Translations under genes and position numbers: made by a program
Notes under the pieces: model-generated
Seen by the model: only the letters and a program-made list of their open reading frames with translations
Told to the model about the DNA's origin: nothing
Database searches by the model: none
NCBI RefSeq assembly: GCF_033118175.1
Contig: NC_083701.1
Location: 14,527,501-14,591,500 of the forward strand
DNA length: 64,000 nucleotides
Reading direction: 5' to 3'
Source: Dama dama
Lineage: Eukaryota; Chordata; Mammalia; Artiodactyla; Cervidae
Part shown: positions 53,091 through 63,489 of the stretch, piece by piece
Numbering within the stretch: the first letter of the stretch is position 1
Layout: each line of letters starts with the position of its first letter

Positions 53091-53245
53091 GTGGGCAAGA
53101 TTGGAAGTTCCCTGGTTGTCTAGTGGTTAGGATTCTGGGCGTTCATTGCTGTGGCCTGGGTTCAGTCCCTGGTTGGGGGAACTGAAATCAGGCAACCTGC
53201 ACTACTTGGCAAAAAAAAAAAAAAATTACAGCAGGTGTGGGCAAG
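53091..53245 (+). repeat. CHR-type SINE, short
   Basis: AGTTCCCTGGTTGTCTAGTG with GTGGCCTGGGTTCAGTCCCT, then an A(15) tail at about 53211-53225. The word GTGGGCAAG at 53091-53099 and 53237-53245 may be its TSD. Confidence 0.87.
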
Positions 53246-53319
53246 TTAAATGCAGTATGGTGGGTTGGAGGACCCTGACACAGGAAGGAACAGGAGTGGG
53301 TAGTAGGCTCGGCTTGGGC

Positions 53320-53412
53320 AGACCACTGCTCTGTCTCCTCATCTACATTATAAAATGAGGACTTTGGAGTTTTCTTTTCTCCTTCTAGCTCTAATATTCT
53401 AGGATTCAGTTT
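53320..53412 (+). repeat. MIR3-like SINE fragment
   Basis: CATTATAAAATGAGGACTTT then CTCCTTCTAGCTCTAATATT with CTAGGATTC. Confidence 0.6.
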
Positions 53413-53814
53413 TTAGATAGTTGAAAACATGTTTGGGAGCATGGCATTGTTTTTCTCATGACTGAATATTTGCAGAGCCAAGAGAAATTCCTAAACCCTG
53501 ATTTAACACAATTATGTATATTTTGAAAGGCAATTTATTTTTCAAACTAATGAATTTGGATGACTCAGCCTAATGCAGCATATTTTAACAGAATTAACCC
53601 ATCTATCCACCTCTTCTTTGGGTTTGCTTATATCAGCTGAGGTAGTTTTAGGTAAAGTTTGTTTCTTTTTTTCCTTTCCAGAGTTTCCCTTTCAAAGTAT
53701 ATATTTCTCAGAGTCCTCCTATGGCCCAACTGCAGAGCAGTCAGTCAGGTCTCCCCGCCTCCTCCTCAGGATGTAGTTACAGGCCTAATGGAAAGATCAC
53801 TCTTCTAGACCTGA
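53413..53814. other. No recognised feature
   Basis: Unassigned. Confidence 0.45.
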
Positions 53815-53965
53815 ATGTCTCAAGAGACCTGGAATTTAGCCCTTATTCTCCCACTAATTTCCAGTGTGGCCCTAGGCAGTGACTTTTCTTCTCTGAGTAT
53901 CAATTTCCTTATCTGTATAGTTAAGAATAAACTGCATCCTCCCCAGGGCTCCTCCTGGAAATGGA
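53815..53965 (+). repeat. MIR SINE
   Basis: GACCTGGAATTTAGCCCTTA, GAGTATCAATTTCCTTATCT, GAATAAACTGCATCCTCCCC. Sequence from 53966 to 54151 includes an L2-like TTCATTCATTTATTCATTTT. Confidence 0.78.
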
Positions 53966-54151
53966 TAAATATCTGTCTTATTCCAGAGGAGCCTAGGAAG
54001 GGAGTGGAAAAGCTTCATTCATTTATTCATTTTGTCAATCATTTCCTTAATCATTTATTGATTTCACTCTTCATACACTCAAATATATAGAGGGAGCCAT
54101 GTTTAGTTAACCCTGTTTAGTTAGTTCTTATCAAGAGGCTCATATTTAAGT

Positions 54152-54384
54152 AGAAAAAGGAAAGTGAAAGTGAAGTCGCTCAGTCGTGTCCGACTCTCTG
54201 CGACCCTGTGGACTGTAGTAGCCCACCAGGCTCCTCCGTCCCTGGGACTCTCCAGGCAAGAATACTGGAGTGGGTTGCCATTTCCTTCTCCAGGGGATCT
54301 TCCCAACCCAGGGATTGAACCCAGGTCTCCTGCATTGCAGGTAGATGCTTTAACCTCTGAGCCACCAGGGAAGAAAAAGCAAAG
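54152..54384 (-). repeat. Bov-tA SINE close to consensus, 13-bp TSDs
   Basis: Antisense 54165-54371, very close to consensus (GTCGCTCAGTCGTGTCCGAC, GCCATTTCCTTCTCCAGGGG), flanked by AGAAAAAGGAAAG / AGAAAAAGCAAAG. Retained CpGs suggest a young copy. Confidence 0.96.
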
Positions 54385-54825
54385 AACATTACAATTCAGT
54401 GTAATAAAAGTATATGGAAGGTACGAAGTTGCCTAGAGGAGGAATAACTACCTCTGTCTGGCCAACCAGGGAACGCTGTCTCTGTTTCAGAATGTTTGCA
54501 CTTACTGTTCACTTGTTCTGTCATACTTTTTCCCTCAGACATACTCATGGATTGCTGTGCCACCTAAGCCAATTTTCTGCTCAAAATTCCCCCTTTGTTG
54601 AAGATTTCTTCTACTGGCCCATCTCTCCCTTATTGTGCTTCATTTTTTTTGTTTTAAATTTGCTTAATCATATTACGTATTCAGTTATTATTTGTCATCT
54701 GCTTGTCCATTAAATGTAAACTCACAGGAAGGCAGGAAGTTCTTTCGTAGATCACAAAATTTCCAGTACTAGCTCTGTGTCTTGAGAATATTTGTTAAAT
54801 GCTAAATGACTGAATGAATGGTTAG
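54385..54825 (+). repeat. L2 LINE 3' region
   Basis: CACTTACTGTTCACTTGTTC, CCCATCTCTCCCTTATTGTG, TGTAAACTCACAGGAAGGCA, GTTAAATGCTAAATGACTGA. Its terminal GAATGAATG is the target of the following SINE. Confidence 0.65.
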
Positions 54826-55050
54826 TTAGTTAGTTAAGTCTCTTAGTTGTGTCCGACTCTTTGCGACCCGTGGACTCTAACCCACCAGGCTCCTCCGTCC
54901 ATGGGATTCTTTAGGCAAGATTACTGGAGTGGGTTGCCATTTCCTTCTCCAGGGGATCTTCCCGACCCAGGGATGGAACCCAGGCCTCCCGCATTGCAGG
55001 CAGACGCTTTAACCTCTGAGCCACCGGGGAAGCCGGAATGAATGGTTAGT
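54812..55050 (-). repeat. Bov-tA SINE with perfect 15-bp TSDs
   Basis: Antisense 54827-55035 with TSD GAATGAATGGTTAGT at 54812-54826 and 55036-55050. A TTAGTTAGTTA tail and several retained CpGs indicate a recent insertion. Confidence 0.97.
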
Positions 55051-55054
55051 GATG

Positions 55055-55380
55055 CACAAAAGCTTCCTGGAGGAGATAGGTGCTAATTCAGCTGAACAAT
55101 GGAAAGCATGAATAGGAGTTACTAGGGAAAGGGACAGAGAAAATAAGAATTCTAGATAGAAGAAATGTATGAGCAGAAGCCTGTAGGGATGAGGAAGCTT
55201 GGATTGTTACCCAAATGGCAAACAGTTTGGTGCTGCTGAAGTTTAGGATGAGATGGTGATGTGAGTGGCCAGCCATGAAGCTGGAGATGTCAGCAGATGG
55301 ATCACATATGACTGTGCATGTGCCAAGCAAGGAAGGAGAGTGCTGGGTGATGAGGGTGAGGAGCTTTTGAAAAAACCCAG
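55055..55380 (+). repeat. L2-like fossil
   Basis: AAAGCTTCCTGGAGGAGATA, GAAATGTATGAGCAGAAGCC and TGTGAGTGGCCAGCCATGAA resemble the internal 3' half of L2. Confidence 0.5.
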
Positions 55381-55557
55381 AAGGCCCTTATTTTCTCAAA
55401 TCATATTATGACTTTTCTTTCAAATCCCCATCAACTCCAACCCCCTTCTACTGGCATTCCTTTGGGCAGGGGTTTTTCAAACATTTTTTAACTATGAGCC
55501 TCAGTAAGAGATAAATTAAACATGGTATTCCAGTTCATAGATAAATTGATAGATAAT

Positions 55558-56633
55558 AGATAGGTATGTAGATCACAACAAACTGTGGAAAATTCTTAAA
55601 GAGATGGGAATACCAGACCACCTGACCTGCCTCCTGAGAAATCTGTATGCAGGTCAGGAAGCAGTAGTTAGAACTGGACATGGAACAATAGACTGGTTCC
55701 AAATCAGGAAGGGAGTGTGTCAAGGCTGTATATTTTCACCCTGCTTGTTTAACTTACATGTAGAGTACATCACGAGAAATGTTGGACTGGATGAAGCACA
55801 AACTGGAATCAAGACTGCCGGGAGAAATATTAATAACCTCAGATATGCAGATGACACCACCCTTATGGTAGAAAGCAAAGAGGAACTAAAGAGCCTCTTG
55901 ATGAAAGTGAAAGAGGAGACTGAAAAAGTTGGCTTAAAACGTAACATTCAGAAAACTAAGATCATGGCATCCAGTCCCATCACGTCATGGCAAATAGATG
56001 GGGAAACAATGGAAGCAGTGACAAATCTTATTATTTTGGGCTCCAAAATCACTGCAGATGGTGACAGCAGCCATGAAATTAAAAGGCGCTTGCTCCTTGG
56101 AAGAAAAGTTATGAACAACCTAGGCTGCATATTAAAAAGCAGAGACTTTACTTTGCGAAAGAAGGTCCATCTAGTCAAAGCTATAGGTTTTTCCAGTAGT
56201 CATGTATGGATGTGAGAGTTGGACTGTAAAGAAAGCTGAGCACTAAAGAATTGATGCTTTTGAACTGTGGTATTGGAGAAGACTCTTTGAAAGTCCCTTT
56301 GACAGCAAGGAGATCCAACTAGTTCCATCCTAAAGAAAATCAGTCCTGACTATTCACTGAAGCTGAAACTCCAATACTTTGGCCACCTGATGGGAAGAAC
56401 TGATCCATTAGAAAAGACCCTGATGCTGGGAAAGATTGAAGTTGAGAGGAGAAGAGGACAACAGAGGATGAGATGGTTGGATGACATCACCAACTCAATG
56501 GACATGAGTTTGAGTAAACTCCACGAGTTGGTGATGGACAGGGAGGCCTGGCGTGCTACAGTCCATGGGGTTGCAAAGAGTCAGACACAAGTGAGTGATT
56601 GAACTGAACTGAACTGAACTGAGATAGGTATGT
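55558..56633 (+). mobile_element. BovB LINE with perfect 12-bp TSDs
   Basis: Sense BovB 55570-56621, from the DHNKLWKIL codons of RT to the GAACTGAACTGAACTGAACT terminus. TSD AGATAGGTATGT at 55558-55569 and 56622-56633. Contains intact Y-A-D-D codons but later frameshifts. Confidence 0.96.
55604..56215 (+). pseudogene. BovB RT palm fragment with Y-A-D-D
   Basis: 203-residue frame: LRNLYAGQEAVVRTGHG near 11-27, CQGCIFSPCLFNL near 39-51, catalytic YADD at 81-84, NIQKTKIMASSPITSWQIDG further on. The frame is lost after GFSSSHVWM. It has no fingers or endonuclease, so it cannot act alone. Confidence 0.91.
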
Positions 56634-56667
56634 GAATAGATAGATATTGAATACAATTCCATGCAAC

Positions 56668-56933
56668 CTATTCTATTTTATTCTACTATGTGTGTGAAAA
56701 TGAAAGTGTTAGTCACTCAGCCTGGTCTGACTTTTTGCAACCCCATGGACTGTAGCTTGCCAGGCTACTGTGTCTATGGAATTCTCTAGGCAAGAATACT
56801 GGAGTGGATAGCCAGTCTCTTCTCCAGGGGATCTTCCCGACCCAGGGATTGAACCTGGGTCTCCTGCGTTGCAGGCAGAGTCTTTACCATCTAAGTCAGC
56901 AGGGAAGCCTCTATACTATTCTATTCTATTCTA
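56668..56933 (-). repeat. Bov-tA SINE in a (TTCTA)n tract
   Basis: Antisense Bov-tA 56686-56915. The flanks are 18-bp copies of a CTATTCTATT-type sequence differing at one base (56668-56685, 56916-56933). Target duplication and pentanucleotide slippage cannot be fully separated. Confidence 0.93.
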
Positions 56934-57011
56934 ATTGAATTTTAAAATGTTAGCTGCTCTTGCTAAACTGATTTCTCTACCCACTGCTTTCAAACTCACC
57001 TATAACTGGAG

Positions 57012-57100
57012 CATGATATATACATATATACACACATATATACACAGACACAAATACATACACAGGATATAAACAAGTATATATATGTATATATATATTT
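57012..57100. repeat. TA/CA compound microsatellite
   Basis: Alternating ATATACATATATACACACAT-type units followed by TATATATATGTATATATATA and a T run. Confidence 0.85.
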
Positions 57101-57629
57101 TTTAACTGAGAATTCTCTTCAAGAAAGTCTAAGCAATACTGCTTTATGATGCAAAGCCCAGGCCCAGACATTTCTGCATCAGAGAGCACACCCTAGGCAA
57201 ATGGCCTTCGACCTAAGATCACTCGGATCCCATGCTGGGAGTAATCTGTGATGAAGAGCCAGGAGGCCAGTTAATGGCCCTTGCCTTCAGCAGCCCAAAC
57301 TCAAGGAGTGGGCTGCCTTATGAGCGCTGTCTTTCAAGGCATAGATGTATTAAATGAGTTCTTAAAATGACCTGATTCCTGGCAGGAAGCTCGAGGGGAT
57401 GTGCGAGAACTTCTTGTGAAGATCATCACTGTTGATATCGGTCATCCTTGTGAAAAGGCATTAGTAGACTTGCATTTGTCTGGCATGGTTGGAGTCTGCC
57501 TGGTTTATGGATTGTTGATTTTAACTTGCAGTAAGATTGATTTTTGTAATAAAGCTTTGCCTACAGCAGCCAGAGGTCTTCCAGATTACCTTTAGTGAGG
57601 GAGAAGGTGATGTACCAATGCTAAAGAAC
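57101..57629. other. No repeat recognised; unique-looking
   Basis: No repeat family, more CpGs than its neighbours (near 57209, 57224, 57325, 57393, 57403, 57439), and a 64-codon frame at 57401-57595 preceded by a CTGGCAGG acceptor-like sequence. Coding is not supported; a conserved non-coding element is possible. Confidence 0.45.
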
Positions 57630-57840
57630 ATAGCACTGTAAGTTTGAAGACCTGGGATTGAGTATAGGATTGTCTTCTTGGGTGGCCATCGGCAAATCAT
57701 CTAACCTCTTCAGACTCAATTTCCTTGCACATAAAACAGAAGTAATGATAACTTCCCTTGACGTCACAAAGGCATTTTGGAGATTAAAAAAAAAAAATGC
57801 ATGTGTTGAAGTAGTGCTTTGCAATATCTCACACTTTTGT
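57630..57840 (+). repeat. MIR SINE
   Basis: GTAAGTTTGAAGACCTGGGA, TCGGCAAATCATCTAACCTC, CTCAATTTCCTTGCACATAA, with an A(12) run near 57786-57797. Confidence 0.82.
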
Positions 57841-57869
57841 ACAAATGATAATGGTTTCTATTGAACATG

Positions 57870-58040
57870 GATGATAATAAGTAATAAATACCTTCTGAGC
57901 AATAATAAAACTATCATCTTACAAACGAGGAAACATAGATTAAAAGCTTGACAAATGAAACAGCAATAAGTGATGATGCCAGGATTCAAATCCAGGCCAT
58001 TCTATTTTAAAGTCCTTGCTGTGAACCATTATGTCGGAAA
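57870..58040 (-). repeat. MIR SINE, opposite orientation
   Basis: CATCTTACAAACGAGGAAAC and GCCAGGATTCAAATCCAGGC. With the preceding MIR it forms a tail-to-tail inverted pair separated by about 30 bp. Confidence 0.85.
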
Positions 58041-58549
58041 ATTGGCATTCCAGAGAATGGATGGCTCCAAGGCTGCGTGATCCTTGATGGAGAGGCATTG
58101 CTGCCCACTTCTTAGTTCTGGCAGTGGCTGGTAGAGAGAGCACACTCTGTGTTGGTTGAAAATAAATAGTGTCACTTGTCCTCCTCTCCTTCTTTCTTTT
58201 TGGGATTCTTAAATTATTGTTGTAATTTTTTTGGATGCAAAATTTGCTCTGTCGGCCCACATAGCTCACTGTCGCATTTGGAGCAAATAAACAAGCAAAG
58301 GCTGGGCTGGCTTCAGCAATAAAATTTGTTCATGTTGAAAAATATATAATTAACCAAATGCCTGTTTTGTTCATTTTCAAATATGGACATCAACAAGGAA
58401 CACAAGACATCAAAAAGTCATACAACAAAGGCTCACACTACCACTGCATCTTCACACTGCTAAAATGAACTTGAAGACTGAAATTGTTGTCAAGCTTAGT
58501 TGAACTCAATTTGGAACAAGCTCATTTGGAAATTTCCGCCTTTCCTATA
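58041..58549. other. No recognised feature
   Basis: Unassigned unique-looking sequence; the minus frame at 57940-58269 overlaps the MIR and is not supported as coding. Confidence 0.45.
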
Positions 58550-58793
58550 AAAGGTAGAAATCAGGGCTTCCCTGGTGGCTCAATGGTAAAGATTCTACCT
58601 GCCAATGCAGGAGACATGGGTTTGATTCCGGGTTGGGAAGATCCCCTGGAGAAGGAAATGGCAACTCACTCTAGTATTCTTGCCTGGGAAATCCTACAGC
58701 AGAGGAGCCTGGTGGAGTACAGTCCATGGGGTCGCAAAAGAGTTGGACATGACTTAGCGACTAAAGAACAATAACAACAAAGGTAGAGATTAG
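58550..58793 (+). repeat. Bov-tA SINE with 15-bp TSDs
   Basis: Sense Bov-tA 58565-58778 (GGCTTCCCTGGTGGCTCAAT to AGAACAATAACAAC), flanked by AAAGGTAGAAATCAG / AAAGGTAGAGATTAG (two mismatches). Confidence 0.95.
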
Positions 58794-58871
58794 AGCCTTG
58801 TAGTTAAGACTTTTACCTGTATTTACTCTGCGCACACTACAGGGAAGTCGGTAGAGCCATTCCTTAGTTTC

Positions 58872-59443
58872 TAAGGGGTACTGGTTCCAGGACCTCCCCC
58901 CACCCTCTCAGGCACCAAAATCCAAGGATGCTCAAGTCCCTTATATAAAATGGTGTAGTATTTGCATATAACTTAAGCACATCTTCTCATATACTTTAAA
59001 TAATCTCTCTGCTGCTGCTGCTAAGTTGCTTCAGTCTTGTCTGACTTTAAACATAAACAGCAGCCCACCAGGCTCCCCCGTCCCTGGGATTCTCCAGGCA
59101 AGAACCCTGGAGTGGGTTGCCATTTCCTTCTCCAATGCATGAAAGTGAAAAGTGAAAGTGAAGTCACTCAGTCGTGTCCGACTCTTCGAGACCCCATGGA
59201 CTGCAGCCTACCAGGCTCCTCTGTCCATGGGATTTTCCAGGCAGGAGTACTGGAGTGGGTTGCCATTGCTTCTCTCTTACTTCTAATACCTACTACAATG
59301 TAAATGCTATGTAGATAGTTGTTTGTATGCAGCAAATTCAAGTTTTGCTTTTTGAACTTTATGGAATTTTTTCCTAATATTTTTATCCACAGTTATTTGA
59401 ATCCACCCACTGGAACCCATGAATATGGAGGGCCAACTTTATA
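58872..59443 (+). repeat. MER2 (Tigger-type DNA transposon), split by BOV-A2
   Basis: CTGGTTCCAGGACCTCCCCC, CAAAATCCAAGGATGCTCAA with GTCCCTTATATAAAATGG at the left. TAATACCTACTACAATGTAA, CACAGTTATTTGAATCCACC and ATGGAGGGCCAACTTTAT at the right. Both halves fit MER2. It is non-autonomous and carries no transposase. Confidence 0.85.
59004..59277 (-). repeat. BOV-A2 dimeric SINE
   Basis: Two Bov-A monomers in antisense, with a (GCT)n start and the linker GAAAGTGAAAAGTGAAAGTG between them; no tRNA-like head. Body 59011-59270, TSD TCTCTCT on each side. Confidence 0.92.
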
Positions 59444-59711
59444 GGAGTCTAATAGGGCTGCCATAATGAAGTACCTCAGGCAAAGTGGCTTAAACACCAG
59501 AAACTTATTTTCTCTTAAGTCTAGACCAAAGTTCAGGCATCTGCAGGGTTATTTTCTTCTGAATGCTTTTTTTCTTGGCTTGCACATTAAGTGTCTTCTA
59601 TGTCTTCACAGTGTCTTCTCTTTGTGTGTCTGTGTCCTAATCTCCTCTCCTTATAAGCACACCAGATAGATTGAATTAGGGCCTATCCTCATTTAACCTT
59701 GATTATCTGTT

Positions 59712-60203
59712 TAAAGACCCTGACTCCATTGGAATGGACATGTACACACTGCTATATTTTAAATGGATAACCAGCAAGGATCTACTGTAGAGCACACAGG
59801 ACTCTGCTCAATGTTATGTGGCAGCCTGGATGGGAGGGGAGTTTAGAGAGAATGTGTGTGCATATGTGTGTGCACGCTCAATTGCTCAGTCGTGTCTGAC
59901 TCTGCAATCCCATGGGCTGTAACCCACCAGACTCCTCTGTCCATTTAATTTTCCAGGCAAGAATACTGGAGTGTGTTGGCATTTCCCATCGCTGGGGATC
60001 TTCCTGACCCAGGGATCAAATCCACATCTCCTCCATCTCCTGCATTGGCATGCAGATTCTTTACCACTGTGACTCCTGGGCAGAATGAATATATGTATAT
60101 GTATGACTGAGTCCCTTTACAGTTCACCTGAAACTATCACAGCATTGTTAATTGACTAGACCCCAATATAAAATATATTTTTTTAAATAAAGACTCTAAC
60201 TCC
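59712..60203 (+). repeat. L1 3' UTR in the LTR, itself holding a SINE
   Basis: Sense L1 tail: TGGATAACCAGCAAGGATCT, ATGTGGCAGCCTGGATGGGA, then after the SINE GTATGACTGAGTCCCTTTAC to TATAAAATATATTTTT. TSD TAAAGACCCTGACTCC (59712-59727) / TAAAGACTCTAACTCC (60188-60203), two mismatches. Confidence 0.92.
59849..60087 (-). repeat. Bov-tA SINE in the L1 3' UTR
   Basis: Antisense body 59855-60081, GT-rich tail first, head (GTGACTCCTGGG) last. Short TSD AGAATG. It lies within the L1 and is therefore younger. Confidence 0.9.
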
Positions 60204-60305
60204 AAATATAATCACATGCTGAGTTAGTGGGATTTAGAAATTCAACATATGAATTTGGAGGTAGAGTGAGTGGGCAGGGACATACAATTCAGTGCATTAT
60301 AGTCA

Positions 60306-60904
60306 CAAAGTAGGACAAAATTAAAAAAATGAAAAGTACATCTATAAATGACACTTCCATGCTTTAATAAAAATCTTGGGACCTGTAAATGAAAGGTAGA
60401 AAAGCAAAATTATTTAAGTTTGTGTATTTTTCACTTTCAGCTAAGGGATTTATTTTAATTAGTTTTCATGCTTCTGTTAACATTGTCCCTTTAACATTTG
60501 GGAATTGTGGCTTATTTCCCAAGGAAAAGGGTTATTTGATGACATTGGTGATACGTAGGTTCTCACTTCATTCTGTGAGAACTGTGCACTGCACAGACAC
60601 ATGCACTTCTCATGGGAGCCAGCAGGAAGAAGAGAAATATTTCACCATCAAAGGGAAAGCTACCAGCGGTCAGATTGATTTTGTGTTCCTCTAGAGCCTA
60701 CTGGATTCAGAGTTGAAGGCAGGCCCTTGTGGAGGCTTCAGATAAAACTTATGCTTGTGGGTAGGGCCTCTACCCAAGCTAATGTGGTACCCACCTCTCT
60801 GTCCAGACTTCATTGCCTGAGAATGTTCTTCAGACTTGTCATCTGACTCGGCCTGCCTTCTTGTCTCCCAAGTAGTTATGCCATTTCTTTTCTTCCCTTT
60901 TCTT
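60306..60904. other. No recognised feature
   Basis: Unassigned. A 101-codon frame at 60389-60694 has a hydrophobic start but no domain, splice or codon evidence that I can support. Confidence 0.45.
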
Positions 60905-61395
60905 TAGGTCTGATGAAGTATAATTTACATAGAGTAAAATTCACCCCTTATTTTAGGTATACAGTTTGTAGGGTATTGAAAAATGTATATATTATATACT
61001 TGCACCATACTTAAGATACAGATGATATCTGCCCACCTCCGAAACATCTCTATTACTCTTTTGCAATCTTTTTTTAAACGTTTAAATAGCATTGAAAAGT
61101 GAAACCATCTGGGCCACCTGGTAAGGATGTGAGTTGGAATTCAACTTTTCTAACAGATATTAGACTATTGAGGTTATCTACTTCTCTTTTATTTAACTCT
61201 GAAAGTTTGTGTCTTTCAAGGAGTTGGTCTATTTATCATCACATTTATTGGAATAAAGTTGTTTAAAATGGTCCCTTATTATCCTGTTCATGTCTTGGAG
61301 TTATAATGATGTTCCCTCTTTCACTTCTGCTATGGGTCATTTATGTCTTTTTTATTTGACCAGTTGGATTAGCGGTTTATCTGTTTTATAGATAA
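60905..61395 (-). repeat. Ancient L1 fragments, antisense
   Basis: From 61090, GTGAAACCATCTGGGCCACC, TTTCAAGGAGTTGGTCTATT, GGTCCCTTATTATCCTGTTC and GACCAGTTGGATTAGCGGTT are antisense L1 ORF2 (RT region) with many indels. 60905-61070 (AAGTATAATTTACATAGAGT) is probably a separate old L1 3' piece. Confidence 0.75.
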
Positions 61396-61784
61396 AAATA
61401 GCATTGAGCACATAAGATAACACAAGGGCAAGCAGATGAGATGGTTTTAAGAGTTTGCCTTGTAATCCCAGGATGCTCTTCAAACAAGCAATTGCTGAAG
61501 TGTGGAGGAACACTAGTAAAAAAATTGGTTTCAAAGATGAACCACCAGTCATGACAATGATGATGATTATAAGTATCTTAATAATAAATAAGGTCTTGTG
61601 TTTACGATAATCAGTCTTTGTGATTAGTAGTTTCTGTGGATTATTTCACAACTCTTTTAAGTTGACATTTTACATGTAAAAATGAGATAATAAGTGCCCC
61701 AAACCTACATTAAGCCCAAACACTATCTACATGTTTCATATACTTTCCATTCATGGGTACTCTTTTTGCAGGAGGGAAAGACAG
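61396..61784. other. No recognised feature
   Basis: Unassigned. Confidence 0.45.
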
Positions 61785-62055
61785 GTAAGTTTATTTATTT
61801 TAAAAAGCTCTTTATTTAGACTGTGCTGGGTCTCTGTTGCTTTGCACAGGCCACTGCTCGCGTTGTCTCTGTTGTGGGTGGTGGAGCTTCTCACTGCAGT
61901 GGCTTCTCTCCTAGAGCCCGGGCTCTAGAGTGCAAGCTCAGTAGTTGTAGTGCAGGGGCTTAGTTGCCCCACATTGTGTGGAATCTTCCTGACTGAACCC
62001 ATGTCCCCTGCATTAGTAGTTAGATCCTTAACCAGTGGACCACCAGAGAAGTCCC
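61785..62055 (-). repeat. CHR-type SINE, near full length
   Basis: TTTATTTATTTTAAAAAGCT, GCTTCTCACTGCAGTGGCTT, GAGCCCGGGCTCTAGAGTGC, TTGCCCCACATTGTGTGGAA, AGTGGACCACCAGAGAAGTC. Antisense. Confidence 0.92.
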
Positions 62056-63124
62056 AGAAGATTTACTGATGGGGTGCAGAACAGTGATATTGCTATATGA
62101 TTAGGTAGTATCTTACTCAAGCATCAAAGTAGAAAAATAGCAAATGATCGGAAACCAATTAATGATCCACAGTCCCTCTTCTGAAACTGTATGGTCATAT
62201 GTGTCTTATGTGTTCTGAATTTTCATATTTTATAAAAGTGTTACAGTACATGTGTTCTCCTTTGACACCCTCAGTGGGGATCTGGGCAGCATCTCATAAT
62301 CAAATACACTGGAAAGAAAATGACCAAAAATAACCTCACAGAATTTGCTGCCAAATGAGTTATTCCAAAATGCTGTTTTTCAAAGACTTTTCTGGATTTT
62401 GAGACCGAAGATAAGGAAGGACTATAAGCAAACATGGTCAAAATGGCCCATGAAAAATATTCCAAATCTGCCATAAAAAAATGGTATATTGGTCTTGTGT
62501 ATAGTGTTTCATCTTTCCATGGGAAAGATGGCTTTCCTGGAGGAACAGCCAATTAATTGTTCCTCCAGGGTAGAACAGACTGCTCTTGCTTTAGTTGAGC
62601 ACCATATGAAGTTACTGGCTTGCATTTAGGGACCCATGTTGAATGAAAATTATACTTTCTCTCTTTATCTTTTGGCCAAGCTCATATAGTTGAATTTGAG
62701 GAGATTAAATCAATGTATGTTTGATACAACTGTACCATAGTGTACTTGCTTGAACAGTTTTACATGAGCCAACAGGAATAGACAAGAATAAAAATAAACA
62801 CCGGTGCCAAACTACAGCCTTGTGAAGCAGCAACACATTTATAAGAAGTTAAAATATATGCATAGAGATGGCAGAAGATGATGTATTCCGAGGTCTGTAC
62901 AGAAGCATGTTAACGTGACAACACAAGCTAATGAATTGGTAGTATCCAATGTGTTAAGCACTTCTTTGTGTGATGTTTTGTACTGCATTTTTAAAAATAA
63001 TCCAAATATATTTAAAAAATGAAATCCATATAAAATTCCCTGATACAGTTTGTCTTCATGATTTATTCTAGATCTAGACAATAACATAGCAACACTAATA
63101 AAAAAAATAACACATTGATCATAA
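62056..63124. other. No recognised repeat; perfect stem-loop inside
   Basis: 1.07 kb of AT-rich unassigned sequence. Only notable structure: perfect 11-bp inverted repeat CCTGGAGGAAC / GTTCCTCCAGG with a 12-nt loop (62536-62569). The frames at 62271-62552 and 62839-63156 lack domains. Confidence 0.5.
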
Positions 63125-63241
63125 GGAACATTTCTTGAATACTTACTATATGCCAAATACTACTGTATGTGCTCAAGACATTAACTCATTTAACATCCAT
63201 TTATTCTTTCAGTAAATACTTACTGAGCATTTGCATTCATT
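63125..63241 (-). repeat. MIR fragment followed by L2-like sequence
   Basis: GAATACTTACTATATGCCAA with ATTAACTCATTTAACATCCA (MIR, antisense), then TCAGTAAATACTTACTGAGC (L2-like). Confidence 0.65.
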
Positions 63242-63489
63242 AGACATTGTTTGGGGGCTTCCCCCGTGATGTTAGTGGTAAAGAACTCACCTGCCAATGC
63301 AGGAGACATAAGAGACTTGGGTTTGATCCCTGAGTTGGGAAGGTCCCTTGGAGGATGAAATGGCAACCCACTTCAGTATTCTTGCATAGAGAGCCCCATG
63401 GACAGAGGACCCTGGTGGGCTACAGTCCACAGGGTCGCAGAAAGTTGGACACAACTTAAGGGACTTAACACACAGACACACAGACATTG
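63242..63489 (+). repeat. Bov-tA SINE with 8-bp TSDs
   Basis: Sense Bov-tA 63250-63481. Between head and body ATAAGAGACTTGGGTTTGAT carries a small extra duplication (GAGACATAAGAGACTTGG). TSD AGACATTG at 63242-63249 and 63482-63489. Confidence 0.92.

Larger units (their letters stand above)
59444..60305 (-). repeat. MaLR-type LTR, split by L1
   Basis: Left: GGGCTGCCATAATGAAGTAC, GTGGCTTAAACACCAGAAAC, CATTTAACCTTGATTATCTG. Right from 60204: AAATATAATCACATGCTGAG, AAATTCAACATATGAATTTG. Same group as the LTRs near 6.7 and 14.4 kb. It abuts the MER2 end directly. Confidence 0.85.

Noticed and set aside
60389..60694. 101-codon frame as a small secreted protein
   Set aside because: No convincing signal peptide cleavage pattern, family, splice sites or conservation evidence; kept only as unassigned sequence.
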